Source: Candidatus Scalindua arabica (GTDB lineage Bacteria > Planctomycetota > Brocadiia > Brocadiales > Scalinduaceae). Taken from it: a stretch of DNA of 64,000 bases. Each line of letters starts with the position of its first letter. Within the stretch, counting starts at the first letter, position 1. The stretch is from positions 20,123 through 84,122 of the forward strand of contig JAANXD010000076.1 in assembly GCA_018263435.1 (NCBI GenBank). The letters are read 5' to 3'. Positions 36,596 to 44,850 of the stretch are shown here, in pieces. Both the position numbers and the translations under genes were made by a program. The notes below the pieces were generated by a model, which saw nothing but the letters and a program-made list of their open reading frames with translations, was not told the DNA's origin and did not search any database.

Positions 36596-37012
36596 TCAAC
36601 CTTTTTTATATCTTTTAATAATATTGAAGGCCTTATTGATTTCAAGTGTAAGCTCTTTGGCTTTTTTCTGAAGTTCTTCGCTCAGGTGTGAAACCTTGTC
36701 CGGGTGGGACTTGGCCATTCTCTCCTTGTAAGCACTTTGCACCTTTCTCCATGGGGCATCAGGGCTGACATGCAACACTCTGTGTGCCTCATTAAGACCC
36801 ATCTGGCCATCAGGTTCACTCTTTATATTTGATTGTGGCCGGCTTTTTGAATAATAATTTCTCGGACGCTTTTGTCCTTTAAACTTTTGCCATATATAAA
36901 ATAAAAGCCCGGAAGCGATAAGGTCGTCAAAAATAAGTGGATGTAAATCCAGTGGGCTTACGATATATATGATTAAAATTATTATTAATATATAATATTT
37001 ATATTTTGTCAT
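36596..37012 (-). CDS. membrane-anchored J-domain protein
   Basis: A 138-aa protein with two N-terminal hydrophobic segments (YYILIIILIIYIVSPLDL and LIASGLLFYIW) resembling the DUF1232-type hairpin, a basic linker, and a C-terminal J-domain: LNEAHRVLHVSPDAPWRKVQ, with the Hsp70-activating HPD in SHPDKV. It probably recruits DnaK at the membrane. The start at ATG 37012 follows the upstream gene's stop by 16 nt; a longer start would overlap that gene. htpG is convergent. Confidence 0.8.
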   Translation of the reverse strand: MTKYKYYILIIILIIYIVSPLDLHPLIFDDLIASGLLFYIWQKFKGQKRPRNYYSKSRPQSNIKSEPDGQMGLNEAHRVLHVSPDAPWRKVQSAYKERMAKSHPDKVSHLSEELQKKAKELTLEINKAFNIIKRYKKG

Positions 37013-37028
37013 TGAATCTTTACATTTA

Positions 37029-37532
37029 CTACTTAATTTCCAGGTTGAAATATTTTTGAATAAGGCCATCTAAAAACTTGTTATAACCTGAACTCCGAGA
37101 GGATTTCTCATCGCAATACAATAAAGTATTATTGCCGGAATCCAGGATAATTGGTATTTCCAGGAAACCAAGTTGTTTTTTAAGTCTTACTTTGACCCAT
37201 TGTCGAGCATCATCGTCTATTGACGAAGAGATCAGAAGAGGAAAACTCGCAGTAACACAATGCATCTGTTTTGGAAAGACATTATTGTTTTTTATTGAGT
37301 AACTCAGTGTGATCCTGGAGAACGCTTCGATAAACTCCTTTGTTACTCTATCTGCAACACCCATAATTACGAAAATGTTTACCTGTGTCGTCTTGAACCA
37401 GGAAATTTTAAACTGTTGACCTGAGGCCACAATAGAGTCAAATTGATCAAATTTTTCATCTTTAAATTTGAAATCATCCTGTTTCAGCTTTTCACGAATG
37501 GCAGAAATGTATCTGTTTCTAATCAAGCCCAT
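37029..37532 (-). CDS. hypothetical protein upstream of the J-domain gene
   Basis: A 167-aa soluble protein, no signal or membrane segment. The middle part alternates hydrophobic strands (VNIFVIMGVADRVTKEFIEA, MHCVTASFPLLISSSIDD) with a helix, suggesting an alpha/beta fold. The motif-like FLEIPIILDSGNNTLLYC is unfamiliar. It is followed after 16 nt by the membrane J-domain gene on the same strand, so they probably share a transcript. Confidence 0.65.
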   Translation of the reverse strand: MGLIRNRYISAIREKLKQDDFKFKDEKFDQFDSIVASGQQFKISWFKTTQVNIFVIMGVADRVTKEFIEAFSRITLSYSIKNNNVFPKQMHCVTASFPLLISSSIDDDARQWVKVRLKKQLGFLEIPIILDSGNNTLLYCDEKSSRSSGYNKFLDGLIQKYFNLEIK

Positions 37533-38058
37533 AGTTTATTTCCTTTCGATAAAAGCATATCTTATTTTTCATTCAAATCAAGATTTGTTTTTTGCAGCCT
37601 GATTCTTCAAAAAAACCTTCAAAGGTATTGAGCAATTCTTTTTTATTCATGTTTTTATGTTTGTCTGTAAGAAGAGAGGAAAGTTGTTTTTTCATATTTC
37701 TTAAAATAAATTCTTTCAATGAAATTTTCTACAATTGATGCTTTCATTATTTTTATTTGATGGGGAGGGAGTATGCTGAAGGCACGGTAATACTCAATAA
37801 AATGATCCAGGATTATATGAAATATATCCTTTAAGAGTAAATAATAAACTATAAATAAATTATATATTTTCCCTTGCGTTCAGAAGTAATGTTTGTTACT
37901 ATTTTGTGATATTCAGTATCAGTAATCTTTCTGTTGTATTGTAAATGACACAGACACACATGTTATATATTTAATAATAGTAAGGCGACAGGTGTAATAA
38001 CCTTGTTGCCTTTTTTTATAGTATTACCTATTTTTTATATGAGGGGGTGATTTTCAGT
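37533..38058. other. divergent spacer and cspA leader
   Basis: About 525 bp between divergent genes without a convincing ORF. It is AT-rich and must hold the promoters of the hypothetical gene (left) and of cspA (right). The last 80 bp contain a terminator-like hairpin listed separately. Nothing else recognised. Confidence 0.6.
37982..38017 (+). terminator. intrinsic terminator-like hairpin in the cspA leader
   Basis: AAGGCGACAGGT (37982-37993) pairs with ACCTTGTTGCCTT (38000-38012) with one G-U pair and one bulge, followed by TTTTTTTAT. It ends about 40 nt before the cspA ATG. The upstream gene runs the other way, so this terminates cspA's own leader or a short leader RNA. Confidence 0.6.
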
Positions 38059-38259
38059 ATGCCGAGTGGAACGGTCAAGTGGTTTAACGACAAGAAGGGC
38101 TTTGGCTTTATTTCTCAGGATGAAGGGGACGATGTCTTTGTGCATCATACCTCTATCCAGGGTGAGGGTTTTAAAACTCTTGCGGAAGGGGAAAAAGTAG
38201 AGTTTGAACTTGTTGAAGACCAAAAGGGCTTTAAGGCCTCGAATGTTGTCAAATTATAA
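38059..38259 (+). CDS. cspA: Cold-shock domain protein
   Basis: A 66-aa CspA-family RNA chaperone: [20 protein letters not shown] with the RNP1 motif KGFGFI, RNP2 DVFVHHTSI, and [18 protein letters not shown]. The ATG at 38059 is chosen because the run GAGGGGGTG just upstream is the ribosome binding site; the GTG within it would add 4 residues. Followed by a strong terminator. Confidence 0.95.
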   Translation: MPSGTVKWFNDKKGFGFISQDEGDDVFVHHTSIQGEGFKTLAEGEKVEFELVEDQKGFKASNVVKL

Positions 38260-38365
38260 ATATATATTATAAAGTACGCTTATATATTTTACGGTAGAAG
38301 TTGTCGAGAGATGGTTGCATATAAAAATATAGGGTAATTGTAAGATATTATTATAATGAAGACGT

Positions 38366-38405
38366 AAAAGCCTCCAATATCATTTTATAGATATTGGAGG
38401 CTTTT
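38366..38405. terminator. strong bidirectional terminator
   Basis: Perfect 16-bp stem: AAAAGCCTCCAATATC (38366-38381) and GATATTGGAGGCTTTT (38390-38405), 8-nt loop, with T7 on one side and an A-run on the other. It lies between convergent cspA and the radical SAM gene and can serve both. Confidence 0.9.
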
Positions 38406-38415
38406 TTTATATCCT

Positions 38416-40176
38416 TTACTTTTGCTGGTGCTTGAATTGAAGTAGCGGAAGTTTATTGGTTCCATAACGGGCTACATACAGGAAGACATATTCCCGAATA
38501 TAAATCCTTAAATCCCATCCCTCATAATGGCTTTGTTCGAATTCTGCAAGTACCCGCTCAGCATCCTCAATACCAAGTCCCTCCTTAACGGTAAAATAAT
38601 AATCGAGAGCCAAATCCCATTCAGGATTTCTGTTGTAAGTTACACCAAACTTTCTGGCATTTTTCAGGACAGGGGAATATTTACTAAGGTCGAAAGTTCC
38701 GAAACCGATGGAATGCACGTGTTCTTTATTGTCTTCTAAAAATTGTACAGTAATCTTCGCATCTTCAAATGTTTCACCCGGAAAACCGAAAAACCCCATC
38801 ACATGGTTCCATACACCATGCCTGGATGAAGCCTCCAGGCTTCGCTGAATTACTTCTGTAGTAGTTGCTTTACCCATCAATTTCAGGACCCGTTCACTCC
38901 CGGATTCAAATCCCATATGCAGGAATTTACACCCGGACTTTTCGGCATCCTCCCACACCTTATCGTCCAGTAAACTCTCTTCAAACCGCAAATGTGTTGA
39001 CCATGCAATCTGCAAGTCAGCCTCAATTAATCTGTGGGTCAATTTTTTGAACAACGCCGGTGGATAGGATTCATCAGGGAAATGAAAATGGGAAACCTGA
39101 TACTTATCCCTCAGGTGTCGAATCTCCTCAATAATCTGACTAATATTTTTGGCCCTATACCCGGCGGTATAACCTTCGCCATGATCACAAAACTCACACC
39201 TTCCCCAATAACACCCACGGGTGGAAAGGTAAGGAAGAATTCTATCGGGAACAAAATATTTTTCAAGAGGGAGGCCATCAAAATCAGGTGGAGGCAAAGT
39301 TGACACATCTTCCGCGGAAGTAATCGTAGATGTATGAATTCCGTTAGAATCTCTGAATATGAGATTGGGAATCGTGGAAAAGTCCCGGTCAGTACCTATG
39401 GCATTTACCAACTGTAAAAATGCCGTTTCCCCCTCATACATTATGGCTGTATCAAAAAGAGAAAACAGGTTGCGGGCTTGTGGTAGTACATCACGAAGTC
39501 GAGTTACCGTATTTCCGCCTATGGTAATATGAATACCCGGAAACTGTTCTTTTATCATAGCGCAGAAGGTTATAGAGGAAAAGAGCTGCTGCTTCAAGAC
39601 AATGGAGATTCCGATAACGTCAGGATCTTCTGCCTCAATAGCAGGTTTAAGTATGTGATTGAACACATCCCGGTACACATTTACCCGGGAATCTTCGACA
39701 GCTTCAAGAATTTCTGAAGAGATAAACAGTTTATAATTTAAGTCGGTTTCCATAGGAGGCATGCAGATTTTTGCAGGGGCGTAAGCAAGAGATATGGTAT
39801 CGGTCACTTCACGAAAAACATTCATGGCCCATTCCAGTTTGTCCACATCATAGAATTCCTGTGACCGTACAATAGTCCTGGCAGACTCTGCTTTTTCGGT
39901 AAGTTCGGTAATATTGAAATGGGTGTGTTGGCGCGGAATCCTTCCAAGTATCGGGTTAAGACCCTCCTCGCTGAAGAACCAGTCATACATTTCAAGGTTC
40001 ATGTCCTTCTGGATAACACGATGTCCGGATCCCCTTAAAAAAGCAGTCAGAGTTGGCAGACTCAAATAAGGTTCGGATGGATACCAGTCAGGAGGAAATA
40101 TCAGCATTACCTTCTTTGACTGACCTGATTGTTGGGGATAGGGGTGCTTTTGTGGTTGGGCTTTTTGTGGGAACAT
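38416..40176 (-). CDS. B12-binding-type radical SAM protein
   Basis: A 586-aa protein. The N-terminal cobalamin-binding-like Rossmann part begins KKVMLIFPPDWYPSEPYLSL, and includes DPDVIGISI and ITIGGNTVTR; the cobalamin DxHxxG motif is not obvious. Radical SAM cluster cysteines are in RGCYWGRCEFC (Cx4Cx2C), followed by FHFPDESYPP and FLHMGFESGSERVLKLMGK. The C-terminal about 100 residues are family-specific. This class includes methyltransferases and ring-forming enzymes; no specific substrate can be given. Monocistronic, convergent with cspA. Confidence 0.85.
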   Translation of the reverse strand: MFPQKAQPQKHPYPQQSGQSKKVMLIFPPDWYPSEPYLSLPTLTAFLRGSGHRVIQKDMNLEMYDWFFSEEGLNPILGRIPRQHTHFNITELTEKAESARTIVRSQEFYDVDKLEWAMNVFREVTDTISLAYAPAKICMPPMETDLNYKLFISSEILEAVEDSRVNVYRDVFNHILKPAIEAEDPDVIGISIVLKQQLFSSITFCAMIKEQFPGIHITIGGNTVTRLRDVLPQARNLFSLFDTAIMYEGETAFLQLVNAIGTDRDFSTIPNLIFRDSNGIHTSTITSAEDVSTLPPPDFDGLPLEKYFVPDRILPYLSTRGCYWGRCEFCDHGEGYTAGYRAKNISQIIEEIRHLRDKYQVSHFHFPDESYPPALFKKLTHRLIEADLQIAWSTHLRFEESLLDDKVWEDAEKSGCKFLHMGFESGSERVLKLMGKATTTEVIQRSLEASSRHGVWNHVMGFFGFPGETFEDAKITVQFLEDNKEHVHSIGFGTFDLSKYSPVLKNARKFGVTYNRNPEWDLALDYYFTVKEGLGIEDAERVLAEFEQSHYEGWDLRIYIREYVFLYVARYGTNKLPLLQFKHQQK

Positions 40177-40250
40177 TTTTGAGACTATAAAGCCGGGATA
40201 ATCTTATATTATGTACATGAATCCGGCTACACACATTAAACGCAGACATT

Positions 40251-40652
40251 TTATTCATTCATGAATTCATACTCTTCATAGAGGGATGCTTCTTCGTTGC
40301 CTATTCTTTTGCTAAGGGCAGTGACAAGTTTTTCAAAATCTTCCGAGAGTTCCTCACCTGAAAATTCTTCAGAGTATTTATCAAAAAATTCTCGTACAAT
40401 TGTTGAGACATTTTCCATATCCATTTCAAATAGATCTAATGTATTTTTTAAATCTTTACTATGTTCTGCTTCTTTGCGGAGTGCCGGATAAAGTTGGTCA
40501 TCCTCCATTTCAAGATGTGCAAGCAAACTCGTTTGTACAGACATGAGTTTGTTTTGTCCTTCCTTTGAAAGAATACCAAGTTTTTTGACTTCGTTGAGAG
40601 CAGCAACGATTTCTGAGTGTTCTTTCTTAAGTTCTTCAATCAGTATAGTCAT
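40251..40652 (-). CDS. Hemerythrin-like protein
   Basis: A 133-aa four-helix bundle with hemerythrin HHE-type ligands: KKEHSEIVAAL, HLEMEDDQLYPAL and NEEASLYEEYE. The last helix lacks the usual second histidine (E instead), so iron binding may be altered. These proteins bind O2 or NO or sense iron. ATG at 40652 is chosen: GAGGGGAAA directly upstream; the open frame beyond it to 40745 is not family-like. Confidence 0.8.
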   Translation of the reverse strand: MTILIEELKKEHSEIVAALNEVKKLGILSKEGQNKLMSVQTSLLAHLEMEDDQLYPALRKEAEHSKDLKNTLDLFEMDMENVSTIVREFFDKYSEEFSGEELSEDFEKLVTALSKRIGNEEASLYEEYEFMNE

Positions 40653-40787
40653 TTTCCCCTCATTTCCATATTGATATTTATTAAGAACATAACTTACTGT
40701 TACAAACGACTGCTCCCGTACTGGTGCAAGCGCAATGTTTCTCAAATAAAAGGATAACCACTAATCTATTTTAAAGCAAGGGTTGAT

Positions 40788-41468
40788 TTATATTTTAAAA
40801 AGGTTTGTGGTGCTGAGGAAGGTTAAACGATTATTATCCGTCGGATGGGTGATAATCAACTTTTGAGCATGCAGTAATAATCGATCAGCTAATGCAAATG
40901 CGACTTCATGGCCGTAAAGCTCATCGCCGAGAATAGGGTGGCCCAGTGCCTGCATATGTACGCGTAGCTGATGGGTGCGTCCCGTAACAGGGATCAACCC
41001 AAGGCTGCAGCTGTTTTCATGCCGCTCAAGAATTCGCCAGAAAGTTTGAGCTGCTTTACCATATTGGTGATCGATAATCTGCAGTGGACGCCGTTCCAGA
41101 TCGCAGCGTAACGGTACATTCACCTCACCGGATTCTTCATCCGGGTGGCCGTACACTTTTGCGATATAGGTCTTTTCAATTTTACGATCCTGAAACTGGC
41201 GGCTTAGCTCACGGTGTGATTCCGGGTTTCGTGCAATAACCATGAGTCCCGAAGTAGAAAAGTCCAGGCGGTGCACGATAAGTGCTTCTGTGAAACGCTG
41301 CTGAACACGGTGAATTAGACAATCCTGTTTTTCCGGTGTCTTGCCAGGTACTGACAACATATTTGCTGGTTTATCAACTATGATGATCTGATCATCGTAA
41401 TAGACGTACTCAACGTCGCCCAATGGGGGCGGTAACTGCTTATGTATTATATGAGACAAAGAAGGCAT
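40788..41468 (-). CDS. rluA: RluA-family RNA pseudouridine synthase
   Basis: A 226-aa pseudouridine synthase. Catalytic aspartate in IVHRLDFSTSGLMVIAR; VVYYDDQIIIVDKPANMLSV at the N-terminus and TGRTHQLRVHMQALGHPILG near the C-terminus. No S4 domain, which with the short length and SVPGKTPEKQDCL fits the RluA subgroup that modifies 23S rRNA U746 and tRNA U32. ATG 41468 gives the family-like start; the frame extends upstream without homology. Confidence 0.85.
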   Translation of the reverse strand: MPSLSHIIHKQLPPPLGDVEYVYYDDQIIIVDKPANMLSVPGKTPEKQDCLIHRVQQRFTEALIVHRLDFSTSGLMVIARNPESHRELSRQFQDRKIEKTYIAKVYGHPDEESGEVNVPLRCDLERRPLQIIDHQYGKAAQTFWRILERHENSCSLGLIPVTGRTHQLRVHMQALGHPILGDELYGHEVAFALADRLLLHAQKLIITHPTDNNRLTFLSTTNLFKI

Positions 41469-41620
41469 TGTTATTCTTAAGACGAAGTAATAGAAAACAG
41501 TTATATTAAACTGTCGGCTTAAAAATAACAAATGATATTTCAATACCTGTCTTGATGAAAGTATAGAGGGAATGATGCTGTAACGTTGAATGGGTTGATA
41601 TGACGGCGGTGTGAAGACTT

Positions 41621-41732
41621 CACCGGTACGATTTATCTACGTTGAGCGATTTTCATAGCCGCAGGCTTGAGAGGCTACGAAGAAATAATAGATAGAATCG
41701 CTCAACATAGGTTTTAGATAAACATACTGGTG
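41621..41732. repeat. imperfect long inverted repeat in the 0.8-kb spacer before the ATPase gene
   Basis: CACCGGTACGATTTATCTAC + GTTGAGCGATT (41621-41651) is roughly the inverse of 41696-41732 (AATCGCTCAAC ... TTTAGATAAACATACTGGTG), with an 11-bp perfect core and an indel. It could be a small non-autonomous element or a structured RNA. The rest of 41469-42252 is AT-rich with one tiny ORF (next entry). Confidence 0.55.
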
Positions 41733-41820
41733 CTACACAACAAAATATTGTTACTCAGGAGCCGGGTGTAAATATCCGGCGATCTTTCGGGTGTGAGCTT
41801 TTTACCTCTGACTTTTAGTT

Positions 41821-41898
41821 TTACAGGCCTGTCAAACTATATACAACTATAGCAACCCAAACAACAAAGAATGCAGCTTTCAAATAAAATATACTCAT
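41821..41898 (-). CDS. 25-aa single-helix membrane peptide
   Basis: ATG preceded by GAGGGGGGCG encodes MSIFYLKAAFFVVWVAIVVY SLTGL, one transmembrane helix with no other part. Such peptides are often subunits or regulators of membrane complexes. The strong ribosome binding site supports translation, but no homologue is known to me. Confidence 0.4.
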   Translation of the reverse strand: MSIFYLKAAFFVVWVAIVVYSLTGL

Positions 41899-42252
41899 AA
41901 TACGCCCCCCTCAATTAAATAAAAATTCCCAATAAAATTATTCTTATCATGAAAATAATAATATATAAAGTTTACGGTAATTTCATTTAACAAACACAAC
42001 CGGCGCATTATCTTGTTTTTGCCTTTTTTTGTCTATTGGGAGGAGACACTATTTACAATTTTTTTTGCCCTATTACAAAAAATAAATTGCCTTATATTGT
42101 GTGTGGATAAGGGTTTATAATTACCATTTTATAACCCTGTTTAATCTTTTGTATACTTTTTACATGTGCGGCGACCAAAGTTTTATAAATTGGAAAAGAC
42201 CAGGCTCTTTTGTTATAAATAAGAGAAAGCTATTAATAGGGCGAAGAAGCAG

Positions 42253-43965
42253 ATGCAAAATCAAAATGAACTGGTTCAGGCTTTATCAAAAATGGATGGG
42301 AAGCCATACCCTGCTTATAAGGCTATAAAGGGCAGTTACCAATATCAGGATTTTGAGCTTTCTATTGACCACGTTCAGGGCGACCCGTTTGCCATACCCA
42401 GTAAGATAAGAGCCATAATCCCCATAAACACAGCCGGTTTTCCAGAGGATACATATCATAATGACTGTAGGAGTGTTGCCTTGTGTGACTTCCTGGCAAG
42501 ACGGTTTTATCATTCCATTAAAAAGCACAATACACAAAGGGAGGGTTCGGGGAAGAGCGGTGTTATAGAAATAGACCGTCCGGGACAGGAAGTGCTCAAA
42601 ACCTCTTCGATGGTTATAAAAAATGGTTGCATAGAGGCGCGTTTCCTGGTTGGTCTCCCGGCTTTCGGGCGCAGGATTGCCGGCAGGATAGCCGCTAACA
42701 TATTTTCAGAAGTTATTCCTCACGTTGTAAACGACTCATTATATTTCCGGGCACTTCCTGAAGACAAATTGTACCGTCATATTGAGACTGTTGAGGATGC
42801 TGAATTTATCAGGGAAAAATTATCTGAATTAGATCTGATTGCATTCGTAGCGGACAATGCCGTACTGCCCAGGGCCAGTGGTGTTGATCCCCGGCCGCTC
42901 AGATCAGAACGATTGGTACCTTTTGAAAGCTGTCAATCTATGAGAGTCAGCATAGAATTACCCAACCGTGGCTCAATGACCGGGATGGGTATTCGCAAAG
43001 GTGTGACATTGATTGTGGGTGGAGGATATCATGGGAAATCTACTCTATTGAACGCATTGGAACACGGAGTATATAACCATATTCCTGATGATGGTCGTGA
43101 GTTTGTAGTAACCAATCCCGATGCCGTCAAGATAAGGGCGGAGGACGGACGCAGTATTCAGAATCTGAATATAGACCCCTTTATCTCTAATCTGCCGTTT
43201 GATCAGGCTACCACTACATTTTCTACTGCTAATGCCAGTGGAAGTACCTCTCAGGCAGCCAATATCCTGGAGGCATTGGAGGTCGGGGCACAGACTCTTT
43301 TGCTGGATGAGGATACGCTGGCAACAAATTTCATGATCAGTGATCCGCGGATGAAGGCCTTGATCGCAAAAGAGAAGGAACCCATTACTCCATTTGTGGA
43401 ACACGTTCGCAGTCTCTATGAAGAAAAGGGTATATCAACCGTAATCGTAATGGGAGGGAGCGGTGACTATTTCAGCCTGGCAGATGTGGTTATCGGTATG
43501 ATTGAATATGTTCCACATGATTTAACTGCCGAGGCACATCAGATAGTTAAGGATAATCCTTCTCTTCAGGACTTTGATATTGTGTCTCCTTCAAAGATTC
43601 AGCGTATTCCCGCATCAGGTGTATTGAGTGCTTCAAAGGGGAAACGGCCTATTGATATCAAGATAGAGGATCTTTTGTATATGCGCTTTGGAGTACATAA
43701 GGTGCAGGTCAGTGCGGTGGAACAGCTCGTGCATCCCAGTCAGCTGAGGGCGATAGGATATGCCATCCATTATGCGGACCGATATATAGACGGACGAAGA
43801 AGCATAATGGAGATATGTCGGCAGGTATTAGCAGATATCAGAGAAAAAGGGCTGGATTGTTTGAGTGATAGAGAGGCAAGAGGTGACTTTGCTGAATTCA
43901 GGATCTACGAAATGGCAGCAACACTGAACCGGTTTCGGGCGTTAAGGGTAGAGCAGCGGAGTTGA
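42253..43965 (+). CDS. COG3044 / DUF2791 predicted ABC-class ATPase
   Basis: A 570-aa protein of the predicted ATPase-of-the-ABC-class family. The N-terminal domain has GSYQYQDFELSIDHVQGDPF and GRRIAGRIAANIFSEVIP; the P-loop is GGGYHGKST (near residue 257). ANASGSTSQAANILEAL takes the place of the ABC signature region and LLLDEDTLATNFM is Walker B. A trypanosome member (MRB1590) acts in RNA editing; the bacterial role is not established. Stands alone with a weak RBS; full length. Confidence 0.88.
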   Translation: MQNQNELVQALSKMDGKPYPAYKAIKGSYQYQDFELSIDHVQGDPFAIPSKIRAIIPINTAGFPEDTYHNDCRSVALCDFLARRFYHSIKKHNTQREGSGKSGVIEIDRPGQEVLKTSSMVIKNGCIEARFLVGLPAFGRRIAGRIAANIFSEVIPHVVNDSLYFRALPEDKLYRHIETVEDAEFIREKLSELDLIAFVADNAVLPRASGVDPRPLRSERLVPFESCQSMRVSIELPNRGSMTGMGIRKGVTLIVGGGYHGKSTLLNALEHGVYNHIPDDGREFVVTNPDAVKIRAEDGRSIQNLNIDPFISNLPFDQATTTFSTANASGSTSQAANILEALEVGAQTLLLDEDTLATNFMISDPRMKALIAKEKEPITPFVEHVRSLYEEKGISTVIVMGGSGDYFSLADVVIGMIEYVPHDLTAEAHQIVKDNPSLQDFDIVSPSKIQRIPASGVLSASKGKRPIDIKIEDLLYMRFGVHKVQVSAVEQLVHPSQLRAIGYAIHYADRYIDGRRSIMEICRQVLADIREKGLDCLSDREARGDFAEFRIYEMAATLNRFRALRVEQRS

Positions 43966-44012
43966 GGTTTTACCCTTACTCAAGGAGAAGTGAAACCTGT
44001 CTGCGGGGAGAA

Positions 44013-44321
44013 TTAGCCTGTTAAAGATATAGTTTTAATTTCCTGAATTTCCTTTCCCAGTGTTTCCTTCTCTTTATCCATGTCATATTGCGCTTGAAGC
44101 CTGATAAAATAACCTTCTGACATGCCAAAATATTTTGCCAGTCTAAGTCCGGTATTTGCTGAGATTCTGCGCTTGCCTCTAAGTATTTCACTAATCCTCA
44201 TTGGGGTTACGCCAATATCTTTGGCCAGTCGGTAGGCAGTGATATTTGAGGGTTTCAAAAATTCTTCTTCTAAAAATATCCCCGGATGTTCCAAAGGAAT
44301 TGATTCATTTTTCTTAGGCAT
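44013..44321 (-). CDS. higA: HigA-type HTH antitoxin
   Basis: A 102-aa antitoxin: HPGIFLEEEFLKPSNITAYRL then AKDIGVTPMRISEILRGKRR, the HigA/VapI helix-turn-helix. It binds and neutralises HigB and represses the operon. Toxin gene first, as typical for higBA; the coding regions are 23 nt apart when ATG 44321 (CGGAGA upstream) is used. Confidence 0.87.
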   Translation of the reverse strand: MPKKNESIPLEHPGIFLEEEFLKPSNITAYRLAKDIGVTPMRISEILRGKRRISANTGLRLAKYFGMSEGYFIRLQAQYDMDKEKETLGKEIQEIKTISLTG

Positions 44322-44344
44322 AAATAGTCTCCGTTTTGAAAGCT

Positions 44345-44626
44345 TCAATGATAATCTACTATTTCAACATTATACGCACTATTCTTTTTCCATTCAAAGC
44401 ATATTCTCCATTGATTATTAATTCTTATACTGTATTGTCCTTTACGGTTTCCTTTAAGCTTTTCTAAATAGTTCGATGGTGGATTTCTTAAATCCTGAAT
44501 GGTATTTGAAATAGAAATAGCAATTAACTTTCGTCTTGCAACAGCTTGAATATCTCTTGGAAATTTTTTTGAAAACTGCAGATTCCATATTTTTCGAGTC
44601 TCTTTACATTTGAAAGATTCAAGCAT
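44345..44626 (-). CDS. higB: HigB-type RelE-family toxin
   Basis: A 93-aa mRNA interferase of the RelE/HigB fold: MLESFKCKETRKIWNL, RRKLIAISISNTIQDLRNPP, and LKGNRKGQYSIRINNQWRIC, the conserved GxYSIRIN-QWRIxF block that holds the basic active-site residues. Located 23 nt upstream of the antitoxin gene on the same strand. Looks intact. Confidence 0.88.
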   Translation of the reverse strand: MLESFKCKETRKIWNLQFSKKFPRDIQAVARRKLIAISISNTIQDLRNPPSNYLEKLKGNRKGQYSIRINNQWRICFEWKKNSAYNVEIVDYH

Positions 44627-44789
44627 GTCACAGGATATAAAGCATATATCTATAATTAATTATATTATCATGTTACAATAATATTGCAAGGCGATAATAA
44701 AATATTTAAATTGTGTAAAAAACAGTCAGGATAAATTCTTAAACTAGACAGTTTTATTATTGGGAAAGTGTTTATCCGTGTCCAAATTT

Positions 44790-44816
44790 GTCATTAGTTA
44801 TTCGTAAATCGTAATT
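44790..44816. repeat. small dispersed repeat GTCATTAGTTATTCGTAAATCG
   Basis: The sequence GTCATTAGT-ATTCGTAAATCGTA occurs here and inverted at 60767-60791 (GTACGATTTACGAATGACTA ATGAC). A shorter TTTGTCATTCGTAAC is found at 48606. It lies downstream of addA. Confidence 0.55.
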
Positions 44817-44850
44817 CCTTAATGCTTCAATCCCTCAATCATAAATCTCT

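Noticed and set aside
42101-42328. 75-codon frame overlapping the COG3044 ATPase start
   Set aside because: Runs into the true gene in another frame and has no homology.
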